Below, piece by piece: positions 44,284 through 54,560 of a DNA stretch of 64,000 nt. The translations under genes were made by a program, and so were the position numbers. The stretch is from Capra hircus. Its lineage: Eukaryota > Chordata > Mammalia > Artiodactyla > Bovidae. The stretch lies in contig NC_030826.1 of NCBI RefSeq assembly GCF_001704415.2, forward strand, positions 31,119,324-31,183,323. The letters run 5' to 3'. The notes beneath the pieces are model-generated. The model was not told the origin of the DNA. It saw only the letters and a program-made list of their open reading frames with translations, and ran no database searches. Positions within the stretch are counted from its first letter, which is position 1. Every line of letters starts with the position of its first letter.

Positions 44284-45879
44284 GGAAACTAAGTACGAAA
44301 AAGATCTTCATGACCAAGATAATAGATGGTGTGATCACTCACCTAGAACCAGACATCCTGAAATGTGAAGTCAAGTGGGCCTTAGAAAGCATCACTATGA
44401 ACAAAGCTAGTGGAAGTGATGGAATTCCAGTGGAGCTATTTCAAATCCTGAAAGATGATGCTGTCAAAGTGCTGCACTCAATATGCCAGCAAATTTGGAA
44501 AACTCAGCAGTGGCCACAGGACTGGAAAAGGTCAGTTTTCATTCCAATCCTAAAGAAAGGCAATGCCAAAGAATGCTCAAACTACTGCACAAGTGCACTC
44601 ATCTCACACACTAGTAAAGTCATGCTCAAAATTCTCCAAGACAGGCTTTGGCAATACGTGAACCGTGAACTTCCAGATGTTCAAGTTGGTTTTAGAAAAG
44701 GCAGAGGAACCAGAGATCAAATTGCCAACATCTGCTGGATCATGGAAAAAGCAAGAGAGTTCCAGAAAAACATCTATTCCTGCTTTATTGAGTATGCCAA
44801 AGCCTTTGATTGTGTGGATCACAAGAAACTGTGGAAAATTCTGAAAGAGATGGGAATACCAGACCACCTGACCTGCCTCTTGAGAAACCTATATGCAGGG
44901 CAGGAAGCAACAGTTAGAACTGCACATGGAACAACAGACTTGTTCCAAATAGGAAAAGGAGTACGTCAAGGCTGTATATTGTCACCCTGCTTATTTAACT
45001 TCTATGCAGAGTACATCATGAGAAACACTGGGCTGGAAGAAACACAAGCTGGAATCAAGATTGCCAGGAGAAATATCAATCACCTCAGATATGCAGATGA
45101 CACCATCCTTATGGCAGAAAGTGAAGAGGAACTAAAAAGCCTCTTGATGAAAGTGAAAGAGGAGAGTGAAAAAGTTGGCTTAAAGCTCAACATTCAGAAA
45201 ACTAAGATCATGGCATCTGGACCCATCACTTCATGGGAAATAGATAGGGAAACAGTGGAAACAGTGTCAGACTTTATTTTTCTGGGCTCCAAAATCACTG
45301 CAGATGGTGACTACAGCCATGAAATTAAAAGACGCTTACTCCTTAGAAGGAAAGTTATGACCAACCTAGACAGCATATTAAAAAGCAGAGACATTACTTT
45401 GCCAACAAAGGTCCGTCTAGTCAAGGCTATGGTTTTTCCAGTGGTCGTGTATGGATGTGAGAGTCAGACTGTGAAGAAGGCTGAGCAGCGAAGAACTGAT
45501 GCTTTTGAAGTGTGGTGTTGGAGAAGACTCTTGAGAGTCCCTTGGACTGCAAGGAGATCCAACCAGTCCATTCTGAGGGAGATCAGCCGTGGGATTTCTT
45601 TGGAAGGAATGATGCTAACGCTGAAACTCCAGTATTTTGGCCACCTCATGAGAAGAGTTGATTCATTGGAAAAGACTCTGATGCTGGGAGGGATTAGGGG
45701 CAGGAGGAGAAGGGGACGACAGAGGATGAGATGGCTGGATGGCATCACCAACTCGATGGACGTGAGTCTGAGTGAATTCCAGAAGTTGGTGATGGACAGG
45801 GAGGCCTGGCGTGCTGCAATTCATGGGGTCACAAAGAGTCGGACATGACTGAATGACTGAATTGAACTGAACTGAACTG
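44284..45879 (+). mobile_element. BovB copy 2, 5' truncated, with an open RT frame
   Basis: A BovB (RTE clade) LINE from just upstream of the reverse transcriptase to the GAACT-repeat 3' end. A two-base loss near 44315 disconnects the first 30 bases from the main frame. A Bov-tA follows directly at 45892. Confidence 0.95.
44310..45848 (+). CDS. BovB ORF2 C-terminal two-part fragment: reverse transcriptase plus tail, 512 codons open
   Basis: Uninterrupted frame of 512 codons. A full BovB ORF2 is about 1000 residues, so the endonuclease and linker are missing. Reverse transcriptase motifs appear in order: motif [10 protein letters not shown] (residues 159-167), motif B RQGCILSP (219-226), and YADD (261-264; codons 45090-45101). 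The rest is the thumb and C-terminal region ending in VTKSRT. Motif A carries Glu (44790-44792) where copies 1 and 4 have the metal-binding Asp. Met1 is an internal chance start, since the true frame began further 5'. No promoter is visible, and the frame is open probably because the insertion is young. It is not a host gene. Confidence 0.8.
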   Translation: MTKIIDGVITHLEPDILKCEVKWALESITMNKASGSDGIPVELFQILKDDAVKVLHSICQQIWKTQQWPQDWKRSVFIPILKKGNAKECSNYCTSALISHTSKVMLKILQDRLWQYVNRELPDVQVGFRKGRGTRDQIANICWIMEKAREFQKNIYSCFIEYAKAFDCVDHKKLWKILKEMGIPDHLTCLLRNLYAGQEATVRTAHGTTDLFQIGKGVRQGCILSPCLFNFYAEYIMRNTGLEETQAGIKIARRNINHLRYADDTILMAESEEELKSLLMKVKEESEKVGLKLNIQKTKIMASGPITSWEIDRETVETVSDFIFLGSKITADGDYSHEIKRRLLLRRKVMTNLDSILKSRDITLPTKVRLVKAMVFPVVVYGCESQTVKKAEQRRTDAFEVWCWRRLLRVPWTARRSNQSILREISRGISLEGMMLTLKLQYFGHLMRRVDSLEKTLMLGGIRGRRRRGRQRMRWLDGITNSMDVSLSEFQKLVMDREAWRAAIHGVTKSRT

Positions 45880-45891
45880 AAGTCCACAAAT

Positions 45892-46101
45892 CCTAGGAGG
45901 CTCAGTGGTAAATAATCTGCCTACCAATGAAGGAGATGCAAGAGATGCAGGTTTGATCCCTGGGTGGGTCAGATCCCCCGGAGGAGGAAATGGCAACTTA
46001 TTCCAGTATTCTTGCCTGGGAAATCCCATGGACAGAGGAGCCTGGTGGGCTACAGTTCATGGCGTTGCAAAGAGTCAGACAGGACTGAGTTTCTGAGCAC
46101 T
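45892..46101 (+). mobile_element. Bov-tA SINE, sense, with TSD
   Basis: The 12-bp TSD AAGTCCACAAAT (45880-45891, 46102-46113) is perfect and starts exactly where BovB copy 2 ends. The tRNA head has lost its first bases. Confidence 0.9.
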
Positions 46102-46189
46102 AAGTCCACAAATGGAGCCATGTGTGTTCAAGCTTAAAGACTTCAGAAAGGCTTAGGAAGGAGAAAAAGAGGGAATGAAGTTCGGGGAA

Positions 46190-46335
46190 GAAGCCTTATC
46201 ATTTTTAAAGGACTATGACGTGCCAGTCACTGGTCCTTGTTTCTTGCATGAACATCCCATTTAATCCACTCCAACCCTACAAGACAGTTATTACCAACTT
46301 CATTTATAGATGAAGAAACTAGGCCTCAATGAAAG
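46190..46335 (-). mobile_element. MIR SINE, antisense
   Basis: GACGTGCCAGTCACTGG, CATCCCATTTAATCCACTCC, TTATAGATGAAGAAACTAGG. Confidence 0.8.
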
Positions 46336-46451
46336 TAAGAAACCTCCCAAAGCTTTTTGCATTTCCTGCCACAGTGATTTTCTATAAAGCACTGGTTCCC
46401 CACCCTCTTTCTTCTGGGATATGTAAGAAAGATGATCTCACAATGACTTTT

Positions 46452-46663
46452 GTATGTGTGCTCAGTTGCTAGGTTGTGTCTGACTCTTTGTGATCCCCTG
46501 GACTGTAGCCCATCAGGCTCCCCTTTCCATGGGATTTCCCAGGCAAGAATATAGGAGTGGGTTGCCATTTCCTCCTCCAGGCGATCTTCCTGATCCAGGC
46601 ATTGAGCCCTCGTCTCCTGCCTTGGCAGGTGGATTCTTTACTCCTGATCCACCTGGGAAGCTC
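46452..46663 (-). mobile_element. Bov-tA SINE, antisense
   Basis: GTGTGCTCAGTTGCTAGG tail complement to CCACCTGGGAAGCTCC. Near full length. Confidence 0.85.
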
Positions 46664-47207
46664 CACACAAGGACACACTTCTGTATAAATATCAACAATT
46701 TTGAGGTGTCTCTTTTTTCCCACTGGGAAAAGCATATCAGAATGTGACTTGGGGATACACCAAATTTTGGGTTAAAAAGCAAATGATTACTAGATTTCTA
46801 AACTTCTGTGAAAACTGGCTGTGAGACACAAGGTAGGGATGGACCATGGCTGAAAATGGGATATTTATTGATAATTTGTTCAAACCTTGGATTTCCCAAC
46901 TAGGTATGGAGTTAAATTTTCAAAAGGAGCTTGGAAGGTGCACTTTGCTATCATTAAACTCCATTTAAAAAGGCTCAGTGAAAAGGAAAATTAATCTGAA
47001 TTTGGAACTCAGCCTGATAAAGCTGTTGTCCTGGATCAATAAGTGGGAAATGAGCTGAACTGAATCCACAGTTTGGAAGATTAGTGGAATATATCATGGA
47101 CTTAGAATAAGAGCAGGATTCATTTTGACATAAAAATGTGAAAACAAATTCATATTGACCTTGGTCTAGCTTAGCAAATCTCTAGCTGCTAGAAATTGAA
47201 CTTAGTT
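46664..47207. other. AT-rich unique stretch
   Basis: No repeat family or gene recognised. Confidence 0.4.
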
Positions 47208-47218
47208 ATGAGTGCAAA

Positions 47219-47420
47219 GGGGCTTCCCTGGTGACTCAGCCAATGAAAAATCTGTCTGCAATGCAAGATACCTGGGTTTGATCCCTGGGTGGGGAAGATC
47301 CCCTGGGGAAGAAAATGGCAGCCCCCCCCCCCCCAAGTATTCTTGCCTGGAGAATTCCATGGACAGAGGTCCATGGGGATCTCATTGAGTTGGATATGAC
47401 TGAGTGACTAACACACACAC
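47219..47420 (+). mobile_element. Bov-tA SINE with a 13-C run, sense, with TSD
   Basis: Head GGCTTCCCTGGTGACTCAG. A C13 run at 47322-47334 replaces part of the usual CAACCCACTCC stretch. Perfect TSD ATGAGTGCAAA (47208-47218, 47421-47431). Confidence 0.9.
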
Positions 47421-47443
47421 ATGAGTGCAAAAATCTAGAGATT

Positions 47444-47563
47444 AGTAGGGACTTCCCTGGTGGTCCAGTGGTTAAGAATCTGCACTCCCAATGTAGGGGC
47501 AGAGGTTCCATCCCTGGTTGGGGAACTAAGATCCTGCATGCTGCAAGGTAGGGCCAACAAAAT
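47444..47563 (+). mobile_element. CHR-type SINE, sense, with TSD
   Basis: AGGGACTTCCCTGGTGGTCC head. Perfect 13-bp TSD AAATCTAGAGATT (47431-47443, 47564-47576). Confidence 0.95.
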
Positions 47564-47619
47564 AAATCTAGAGATTGGTTGATTTTGTAGATGGCCACAG
47601 CGGGAATGTCACTTAAGTT

Positions 47620-48075
47620 TCTTTGGACTGCCATACCAAATTCCACAAACTTGGTGACTTCAAAGGACAGAAATTTATTCTCTCATAGTCCTGGAGACCA
47701 AGAGTCCAAAGTCAAGCTGCTGGCAGGGCCATGCTCCCTCTGAAGGTTCAAGATGGAGAATCCTTCCTTGCATCTCCTAGATTCTGGAGCCTTCAGACAG
47801 TCCTTGGCTTGTGGCTGCCTATGCCCCATCTTTGCCTACATCTTCATGGCATTCACTTGCTGTTTGTCTTCTCACCTTCTGTCTCTTATAAGGACACTTG
47901 TCACTGGTATCAGGTCCCAGTGGATAATCTGGGATGATTCCCATCTCAAGACCATTGACTTCATTACAGCTACAAAGTTGCTTTTTCAAAATAAGGTCAT
48001 ATGCACAGAATCTGGGGCTCAAGAGATGGATGTATCTTTTGTTGAGGCCACATTCAACTCCCTGTGGTCATATTT
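47620..48075 (-). mobile_element. MLT1/MaLR-like LTR relic, antisense
   Basis: GGACTGCCATACCAAATTCC, GGACAGAAATTTATTCTCTC, GGGCCATGCTCCCTCTGAAG, CTTATAAGGACACTTGTCAC, AAAATAAGGTCATATGCACA. It is the most complete of three related relics. The 117-codon plus frame inside is noise. Confidence 0.65.
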
Positions 48076-48309
48076 TACTATGCACAGTACATTAGAAAGC
48101 AAGTGAAAATGGGACAGGACTTCTAATACATAAGACAGAATCATAAGACAAAAGCACTCAGGAAACATTGCTTTGTTTGTTTTGGTTTTGTTTGTTTTTT
48201 GATAATGTTGAGTATACTAAAGCAGAGAGTAAGTGCCACAGGTGACCATCAAGACACCTCAGGTGGCTCTAGACACACCTGCAAGTAGAGTTCTACCATG
48301 AATAAGATG
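48076..48309. other. Short unique stretch with TTTG-rich tract
   Basis: A TTGTTTG/TTTTG tract lies at 48172-48201. Nothing else. Confidence 0.4.
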
Positions 48310-50640
48310 ATGAATGGCCAATCTGGTTTTCAAAGCAACTGGACCACTTTACATCCCCACCACAAGTGTACGAGGGTTCTGATTTCCCTACATCTTATCT
48401 GACTTTTTGATAAATTCCTTATAATTATACAGTGGAAGTGAGAAACAGATTTAAGGGACTAGATCTGATAGATAGAGTGCCTGATGAACTATGGATGGAG
48501 GTTCATGACATTTACAGGAGACAGGGATCAAGACCATCCCCATGGAAAAGAAATGCAAAAAAGCAAAATGGCTGCCTAGGGAGGCCTTACAAATAGCTGT
48601 GAAAAGAAGAGAAGCGAAAAGCAAAGGAGAAAAGGAAAGATATAAGCATCTGAATGCAGAGTTCCAAAGAATAGCAAGGAGAGATGAGAAAGCTTTCCTC
48701 AGCGATCAATGCAAAGAAATAGAGGAAAACAACAGAATGGGAAAGACTAGAGATTTCTTCAAGAAAATTAGAGATACCAAGGGAACATTTCATGAAAAGA
48801 TGGGCTTGATAAAGGACAGAAATGCTATGGACCTAACAGAAGCAGAAGATATTAAGAAGAGGTGGCAAGAATACATAGAAGAACTGTACAAAACAGATGT
48901 TCACAACCAAGATAATCATGATGGTGTGATCACTCATCTAGAGCCAGACATGCTGGAATGTGAAGTCAAGTGGGCCTTAGAAAGCATCACTACGAACAAA
49001 GGTAGCAGAGGTGATGGAATTCCAGTGGAGCTATTTCAAATCCTGAAAGATGATGCTGTGAAAGTGCTGCACTCAATATGCCAGCAAATTTGGAAAACTC
49101 ATCAGTGGCCACAGGACTGGAAAAGGTCAGTTTTCATTCCAATCCTAAAGAAAGGCAATGCCAAAGAATGTTCAAACTACTGCACAATTGCACTCATCTC
49201 ACATGCTAGTAAAGTAATGCTCAAAATTCTCCAAGCTAGGCTTTAGCAATACATGAACCATGAATTTCCAGATGTTTAAGCTGGTTTTAGAAAAGGCAGA
49301 GGAACCAGAGGTCAAATTGCCAACCAGAGATCAAATTGCCAACATCTGCTGGATCATGGAAAAAGCAAGAGAGTTCCAGAAAAACATTTATTTCTGCTTT
49401 ATTGAGTATACCAAAGCTTTTGACTGTGTGGATCACAAGAAACTGTGGAAAATTCTGAAAGAGATGGGAAGACCAGACCACCTGACCTGCCTCTTGAGAA
49501 ACCTATATGCAGAGCAGGAAGCAACAGTTAGAACTGCACATGGAACAACAGACTTGTTCCAAATAGGAAAAGGAGTACGTCAAGACTGTATATTGTCACC
49601 CTGCTTATTTGACTTCTATGCAGAGTACATCATGAGAAACTCTGGGCTGGAAGAAGCACAAGCTGGAATCAAGATTGCCAGGAGAAATATCAATCACCTC
49701 AGATATGCAGATGACACCACCCTTATGGCAGAAAGTGAAGAGGAACTAAAAAGCCTCTTGATGAAAGTGAAAGAGGAGAGTGAAAAAGTTGGCTTAAAGC
49801 TCAACATTCAGAAAACTAAGATCATGGCATCTGGTCCCAACACTTCATTGGAAATCGATGGGGAAACGGTGGAAACAGTGTCAGACTACTTTTTGGGGCT
49901 CCAAAATCACTGCAGATGGTGACTACAGCCATGAAATTAAAAGACGCTTACTCCTTAGAAGGAAAGTTATGACCAACCTAGACAGCATATTAAAAAGCAG
50001 AGACATTACTTTGCCAGCAAAGGTCCATCTAGTCAAGGCCATGGTTTTTCCAGTGATCGTGTATGGGTGTGAGAGTTGGACTGTGAAGAAAGCTGAGCGC
50101 CAAAGAATTGCTTCTTTTGAACTGTGGTGTTGGAGAAGACTCTTGAGAGTCCCTTGGACTGCAAGGAGATCCAACCAGTCCATTCTGAAGGAGATCAGTC
50201 CTCGGTGTTCTTTGGAAGGACTGTTGCTAAAGCTGAAACTCCAATACTTTGGCCACCTCATGTGAAGAGTTGACTCATTGGAAAAGACTCTGATGCTAGG
50301 AGGGATTGGGGGCAAGAGAAGGGGACGCCAGAGGATGAGACGGCTGGATGGCATCACCGAGTTGATGGACATGAGTTTGAGTGAACTCTGGGTGTTGCTG
50401 ATGGACAGGGAGGCCTGGCGTGCTGCAATTCATGGCATCGCAAAGAGTCGGACATGACTGAGTGACTGAACTGAATTGAGCTGAACTGAGTAGATGAGAA
50501 GTGGTATCTCATTGGGGTCTTGATTTACATTTCCCTGCTGACTAATAACATTGAGCATCTTTTCATGTGCTTGTTGGCCATTTTTATATCCTGCCTAGAG
50601 AAATGTCTATCCATATTCTTTGTCCATATTTTACACATCC
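48310..50640 (-). mobile_element. Old L1 fragment, antisense, split by BovB copy 3
   Basis: Left piece (48310-48440) has ACTTTACATCCCCACCAC and CGAGGGTTCTGATTTCCCTA. Right piece (50495-50640) has GGTATCTCATTGGGGTCTTG and GAGCATCTTTTCATGTGCTT. In L1 these are contiguous. Confidence 0.8.
48445..50492 (+). pseudogene. BovB copy 3: pre-RT region to 3' end, broken
   Basis: The longest BovB here. The open frame 48542-49246 covers the lysine-rich region before the reverse transcriptase and its start, ending at TAG. A 19-bp tandem duplication (49303-49321, 49322-49340) then shifts the frame. Motif A is FIEYTKAFD, with Glu at 49404-49406, and YADD lies at 49704-49715. A further indel near 49886 and TGA at 50263-50265 follow. 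Shared variants ([16 protein letters not shown], the motif A Glu) group it with copy 2. Confidence 0.95.
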
Positions 50641-51037
50641 AAGCAATTTAAACCAAAGAACTCTTAGAAAGCAGGAGAGACTATGGTGAAGAAACTAGGA
50701 AGAGGTCAATGAATCTAACAAAGGTGTTTCCTAGACTCTGGGGCAGTTATTGTGTAGGAGAAAACTGAAAAATAGGATACCTGGGAAGAATCCCCTAAGA
50801 GCAGAGCAAATATAAATTATTTGAAAATTAAAACAAACATAAACACAATGAATATTTTGATACATATTTATGTGACCAATGTTTTAGCCATCTCTTGTTC
50901 TAATATCTTGCCACTGGTATTTTCCCTTGGGAATGTATTTTTCAAAGTGACTTAATCTTTAAAATTATCTTAAACACTGGTAAGTTTTGGCAAGCACAGC
51001 TTCTATTTCAATTAGTACAATGTCATGGCTTTGAATT
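50641..51037. other. No gene seen
   Basis: AT-rich unique-looking DNA. Confidence 0.4.
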
Positions 51038-51051
51038 CAGTTTTTCAATGA

Positions 51052-51247
51052 ACCAGTGAACCAGTGAAGTTGCTCAGTCATGTCTGATTCTTTGTGACCC
51101 CATGGACTGTAGCCTACCAGGCTCCTCCATCCATGGAAGGAGTGGGTTGCCATTTCCTTCTCCAGGGGATCTTCCCGACTCAGGGATCAAACCCAGGTCT
51201 CCCGCATTACAGGCAGATGCTTTACTGTCTGAGCCGCCAGAGGAGCC
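51052..51247 (-). mobile_element. Bov-tA SINE, antisense, with TSD
   Basis: AACCAGTG is doubled at its tail end. CAGTTTTTCAATGA (51038-51051) and CAGTTTTGCAATGA (51248-51261) are the TSD. Confidence 0.9.
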
Positions 51248-51261
51248 CAGTTTTGCAATGA

Positions 51262-52129
51262 TTTGTACATCAAAGCTATTTTCAAGTGCATTTCTGTTTC
51301 CAGATTTCTTAATTTAGTAAAAACATTATTTTTTACCATGGTCCTGTGTACCACCATAATTTGTTTTCCATACAATCACTGTAAGCTAAATTGTTTTATG
51401 TTAAATACTTAACTTTTAAATTTAATTTAAATAGAATTTATAATTATGTCAGATATTTCATTTTTGACAGAAGGAACTTTTGAAAGTTTTGCTCTGATGT
51501 TATTTTTATATAGATCATTACACTACTTATAAATAATCCCATTTGATTCCTTTTACTTTCTTGTGTTTTATTTTTTGCACTGTCAGGGACTTTCTGAGCA
51601 GTAATATAGGGCATCTTTGCCTTGTTTCTGACTTCAGTGGGGATACTTCGGGTATTTCACTATTAAAACTGTGCTTACTTTCAAGTTCAAGAAAATCTTT
51701 TTTAAAGTACAAGGAATGCCCATTTATTCTGAGTTAAGATTTAAGTCAGGAATGAATATTGAATTTTGTCAAATGTCAAACTTGTATTATAACATTGTGG
51801 ACAATCTTTAAGTGAATTTCCTACAGTGATACATAAATACTCAGTTTTCATAAATACATAGAGCAAGAAGCTAGAAACTCTTGGTTACATTGTTGCTAAG
51901 GTGGGACCAGAAGAAAGCTCTATGATCTTGGATCCATTCTCCAGTTTCTAAAGAAATAGAAACTCTCATGCACTCTAGTGGGAGTGTCATCTTGAACAAT
52001 TGTCATGGGTGGCAATCATTAGGTCAGATATCTGTCAAAATTAGGAATACAAGAACTCATTGACTAAGAAAATTATGTTCCATGAATTCATCCTGTCAAC
52101 ATATTCTCAAATGTCTAATGTGACACATA
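51262..52129. other. AT-rich unique stretch
   Basis: No gene or repeat recognised with confidence. Confidence 0.4.
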
Positions 52130-52330
52130 TATGAGATTATTCATTTCAGCACACAGAGTGGTAGCCAAAAGTCAGAAAGCAATCCAGATATCCATCAGTA
52201 TAAGGCTGCTTAAATAAATCATGGCAATGCTCATATGATGGAATAAAGCATAAGCATAAGAAGATGAGAAAGTTCTTCATTTACTCAAGTGGAAAAATTT
52301 GCCAAGATACATTATGAAACCTAAAAGGCT
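52130..52330 (+). repeat. Old L1 relic, sense
   Basis: AGCAATCCAGATATCCATCA and ATCATGGCAATGCTCATATG are diverged ORF2 3' phrases. Confidence 0.5.
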
Positions 52331-52413
52331 GTTTTAGAACAATATACCTTGATGCTACATATGTGGGTTAGAAAGGGACAGGGGAATAAATTTAGAGCTG
52401 CTCTACCTTCAAA

Positions 52414-52627
52414 TGGGCTTCCCGCATAGCTAGTTGGTAAACAATCTGCCTGCAATGCAGGAGACCCGGGTTTGATTCCTGGGTCAGGAAGATCCCCTGG
52501 AGAAGGAAATGGCAATCCACTCCAGTATTCTTGCCTGGAGAATCCCATGGACAGAGGAGCCTGTCAGGGTACAGTCCATGGGGTCACAAGGGTTGGACAC
52601 AACTTAGTGATGAAACCACCATCACCC
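52414..52627 (+). mobile_element. Bov-tA SINE, sense, with TSD
   Basis: Head GGGCTTCCCGCATAGCTAGT and a full body. ACCTTCAAA at 52405-52413 and 52628-52636. Confidence 0.9.
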
Positions 52628-52636
52628 ACCTTCAAA

Positions 52637-52959
52637 ATATATTTGGGGTGTGACTTCTTGTTACCAACCTCATTGCCACCACCTGGGTCCACATCCCCCT
52701 CATCTCCTGTGGGGTGACCGAGATGGTTCTCCAGATGAGTCGCTGCTTCTGTACTTGCTTCTGGGTTGTCTGTTGTCAACACAGGGCTATTCTTAAAAGA
52801 TAAGAGACATCTGCCCTGCAAGGATTTCCCATCTTCTTCAGAGACCTAAAGGTGACCCGAAGAACCACGGCTCCTCTACTCTCACTCCCATCTACTTTGC
52901 TCCAGCCGTAGGAATCTTCATGGGCATCACTCACAGCATCTTCTCTCTTCCAGGTTTTT
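52637..52959. other. Unique stretch, no gene seen
   Basis: Moderately GC-rich. Short opposing frames only. Confidence 0.4.
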
Positions 52960-53310
52960 TCTGCCATTGGTTCCTTCCTGGAGGGTTCCTCTCAGGACAC
53001 CCACATAGGCAGCTCATCCTGTTTCTTCAAGTCTTGACTTAAAAGTTGTTTTCTTAGAGAGGGCTATCCTGACCTCCGTTTCTAATATTTCAAGCCGCCC
53101 CCATATTAATATTTCAAATCCATTTTTTCCTGATATTTTTCCTTTGTAATACTTGTTATTTACATTTTTTACATTTTAATTCCCTGCCTCCCATCTCTCC
53201 AAATAGAATGAAAAACCCTAGGATGGCAAAGTTATTTTGAGAAAATCTTATTACCAAATCCTTAGTATTTTGCTCATAGTAAGTGCTCAATTGTTTTTTT
53301 TTTAATGAAT
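52960..53310 (+). mobile_element. L2 LINE 3' relic, sense
   Basis: CTATCCTGACCTCCGTTTCT, AATTCCCTGCCTCCCATCTC and CTCATAGTAAGTGCTCAATT follow the L2 3' order. Confidence 0.65.
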
Positions 53311-53627
53311 AAGAGAATTAATGACTATAATTCAAATATTTCTGGAAAATTACTTGGAAACTGGTAACACAGTTTTCAACAGCTTTCAACAAGAACTTGC
53401 TGAAAATACAACCTTTTCTCTCATGCTTAAGTGTAACAGGCAGCTTTGAAGCCTTATTCTATTGACGACGCTCACAGCTACAGCAGCAATGACACCACCA
53501 ATAACAACACTGAGTGGGCGCTTGCTTGGCATCCTGATTCCTTTCGTCATACTTATTTTAGTGAAAAATAACTTGTGATATATTTTATATCGAATGTAAT
53601 TATTCCATCTAACAGCAGAGTGTTGGG
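53311..53627. other. No gene seen
   Basis: The minus frame at 53386-53661 has 91 codons with a hydrophobic patch but no recognised family and overlaps the SINE, so it is not called. Confidence 0.4.
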
Positions 53628-53838
53628 AAAGTGAAAGTGTTAGTTGCTCAGTCGTTTCCAATTCACTGAGACCCTATTGACTATAGCCTGCCCAGCTCCT
53701 GTTTCTGTGGAATTCTCCAGGCAAGAATACTGAGTAGGTTGCCATTCCCTCCTCTGGAAGATCTTCCTGACCCAGGAATTGAACCTGGGTATCCTGCATC
53801 ACGTGCAGACTCTTTACCATCTGAGCCACCAGGGAAGC
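53628..53838 (-). mobile_element. Bov-tA SINE, antisense
   Basis: GTGAAAGTGTTAGTTGCTCA tail complement to CCACCAGGGAAGC. Confidence 0.85.
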
Positions 53839-53958
53839 TACACCCAAGATTTGTTGTCCTGGAAGCTGTGTTCAGGGCTATGGAAATGTACCCTAATGGT
53901 ATTAGGCACCATACATAACACCTCATTAGCAGTGTTAGGCCTGTTCTATAGGTTAGAG

Positions 53959-53989
53959 TCAGACAGGACTGAGCGACTGAACTGTACTG
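53959..53989 (+). mobile_element. 31-bp BovB/Bov-A 3' tail insertion with TSD
   Basis: Only GTCAGACAGGACTGAGCGAC and the following ACTGAACTGTACTG tail are present. ATAGGTTAGAG (53948-53958) and ATAGATTAGAG (53990-54000) flank it. Confidence 0.75.
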
Positions 53990-54000
53990 ATAGATTAGAG

Positions 54001-54560
54001 TATAAAATTAAGGGATATTTACTAAATATTATATTTAGCAAAGAACTCATTGCCAGAATAATAAATAAAGAAAAATAAATCCTGCAAACCAAGAACAAAG
54101 AACCCAATTAAAAATATGCAAAAACCCTCAATCTAACTGTATGCAAAGAAGGTATACAAATTGTCAAAAGATATCCTCACAAAACCAGTTCAAAGCAGCT
54201 CTGTTTTAAAAGCCTAAATTCAACAACCCACACATCCAGCAGAGTAAACTATTACACATTTGTACAAAATAATATTACTTGGTAATAAAAAGAATGAACT
54301 ACTTTTACACTCAGCACAGATGAATCTCAGTCACTACACTGAGTGAAAGAAGCCCAGACTCTAAAGAGTGTGCGTTGTGTGATGCCAGCAGAGGCACAAG
54401 TAATCCATGGTCATCAAAATTTGAATAGTGGTTAGTTTGGGGAGAGGATTGGTGAGAAAAGACTCAAGGAAATTTCCGGGGAGATGGAAATATTTTCTAT
54501 CTTGCTCTGTGCTGTGGTAATGTTTGTTACTACTTGTTAATTATACCAATTAAAAACAAA
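54001..54560 (+). repeat. Old L1 relic, sense
   Basis: AGAACCCAATTAAAAATATGC, GAAAGAAGCCCAGACTCTAA and GTGGTTAGTTTGGGGAGAGG fit a diverged L1 3' half. Confidence 0.5.

Noticed and set aside
44310..45848. A 512-codon host gene or a bacterial-type retroelement
   Set aside because: YADD, the motif order and the 3' tail identify BovB ORF2. The start Met is internal and the element is 5' truncated.
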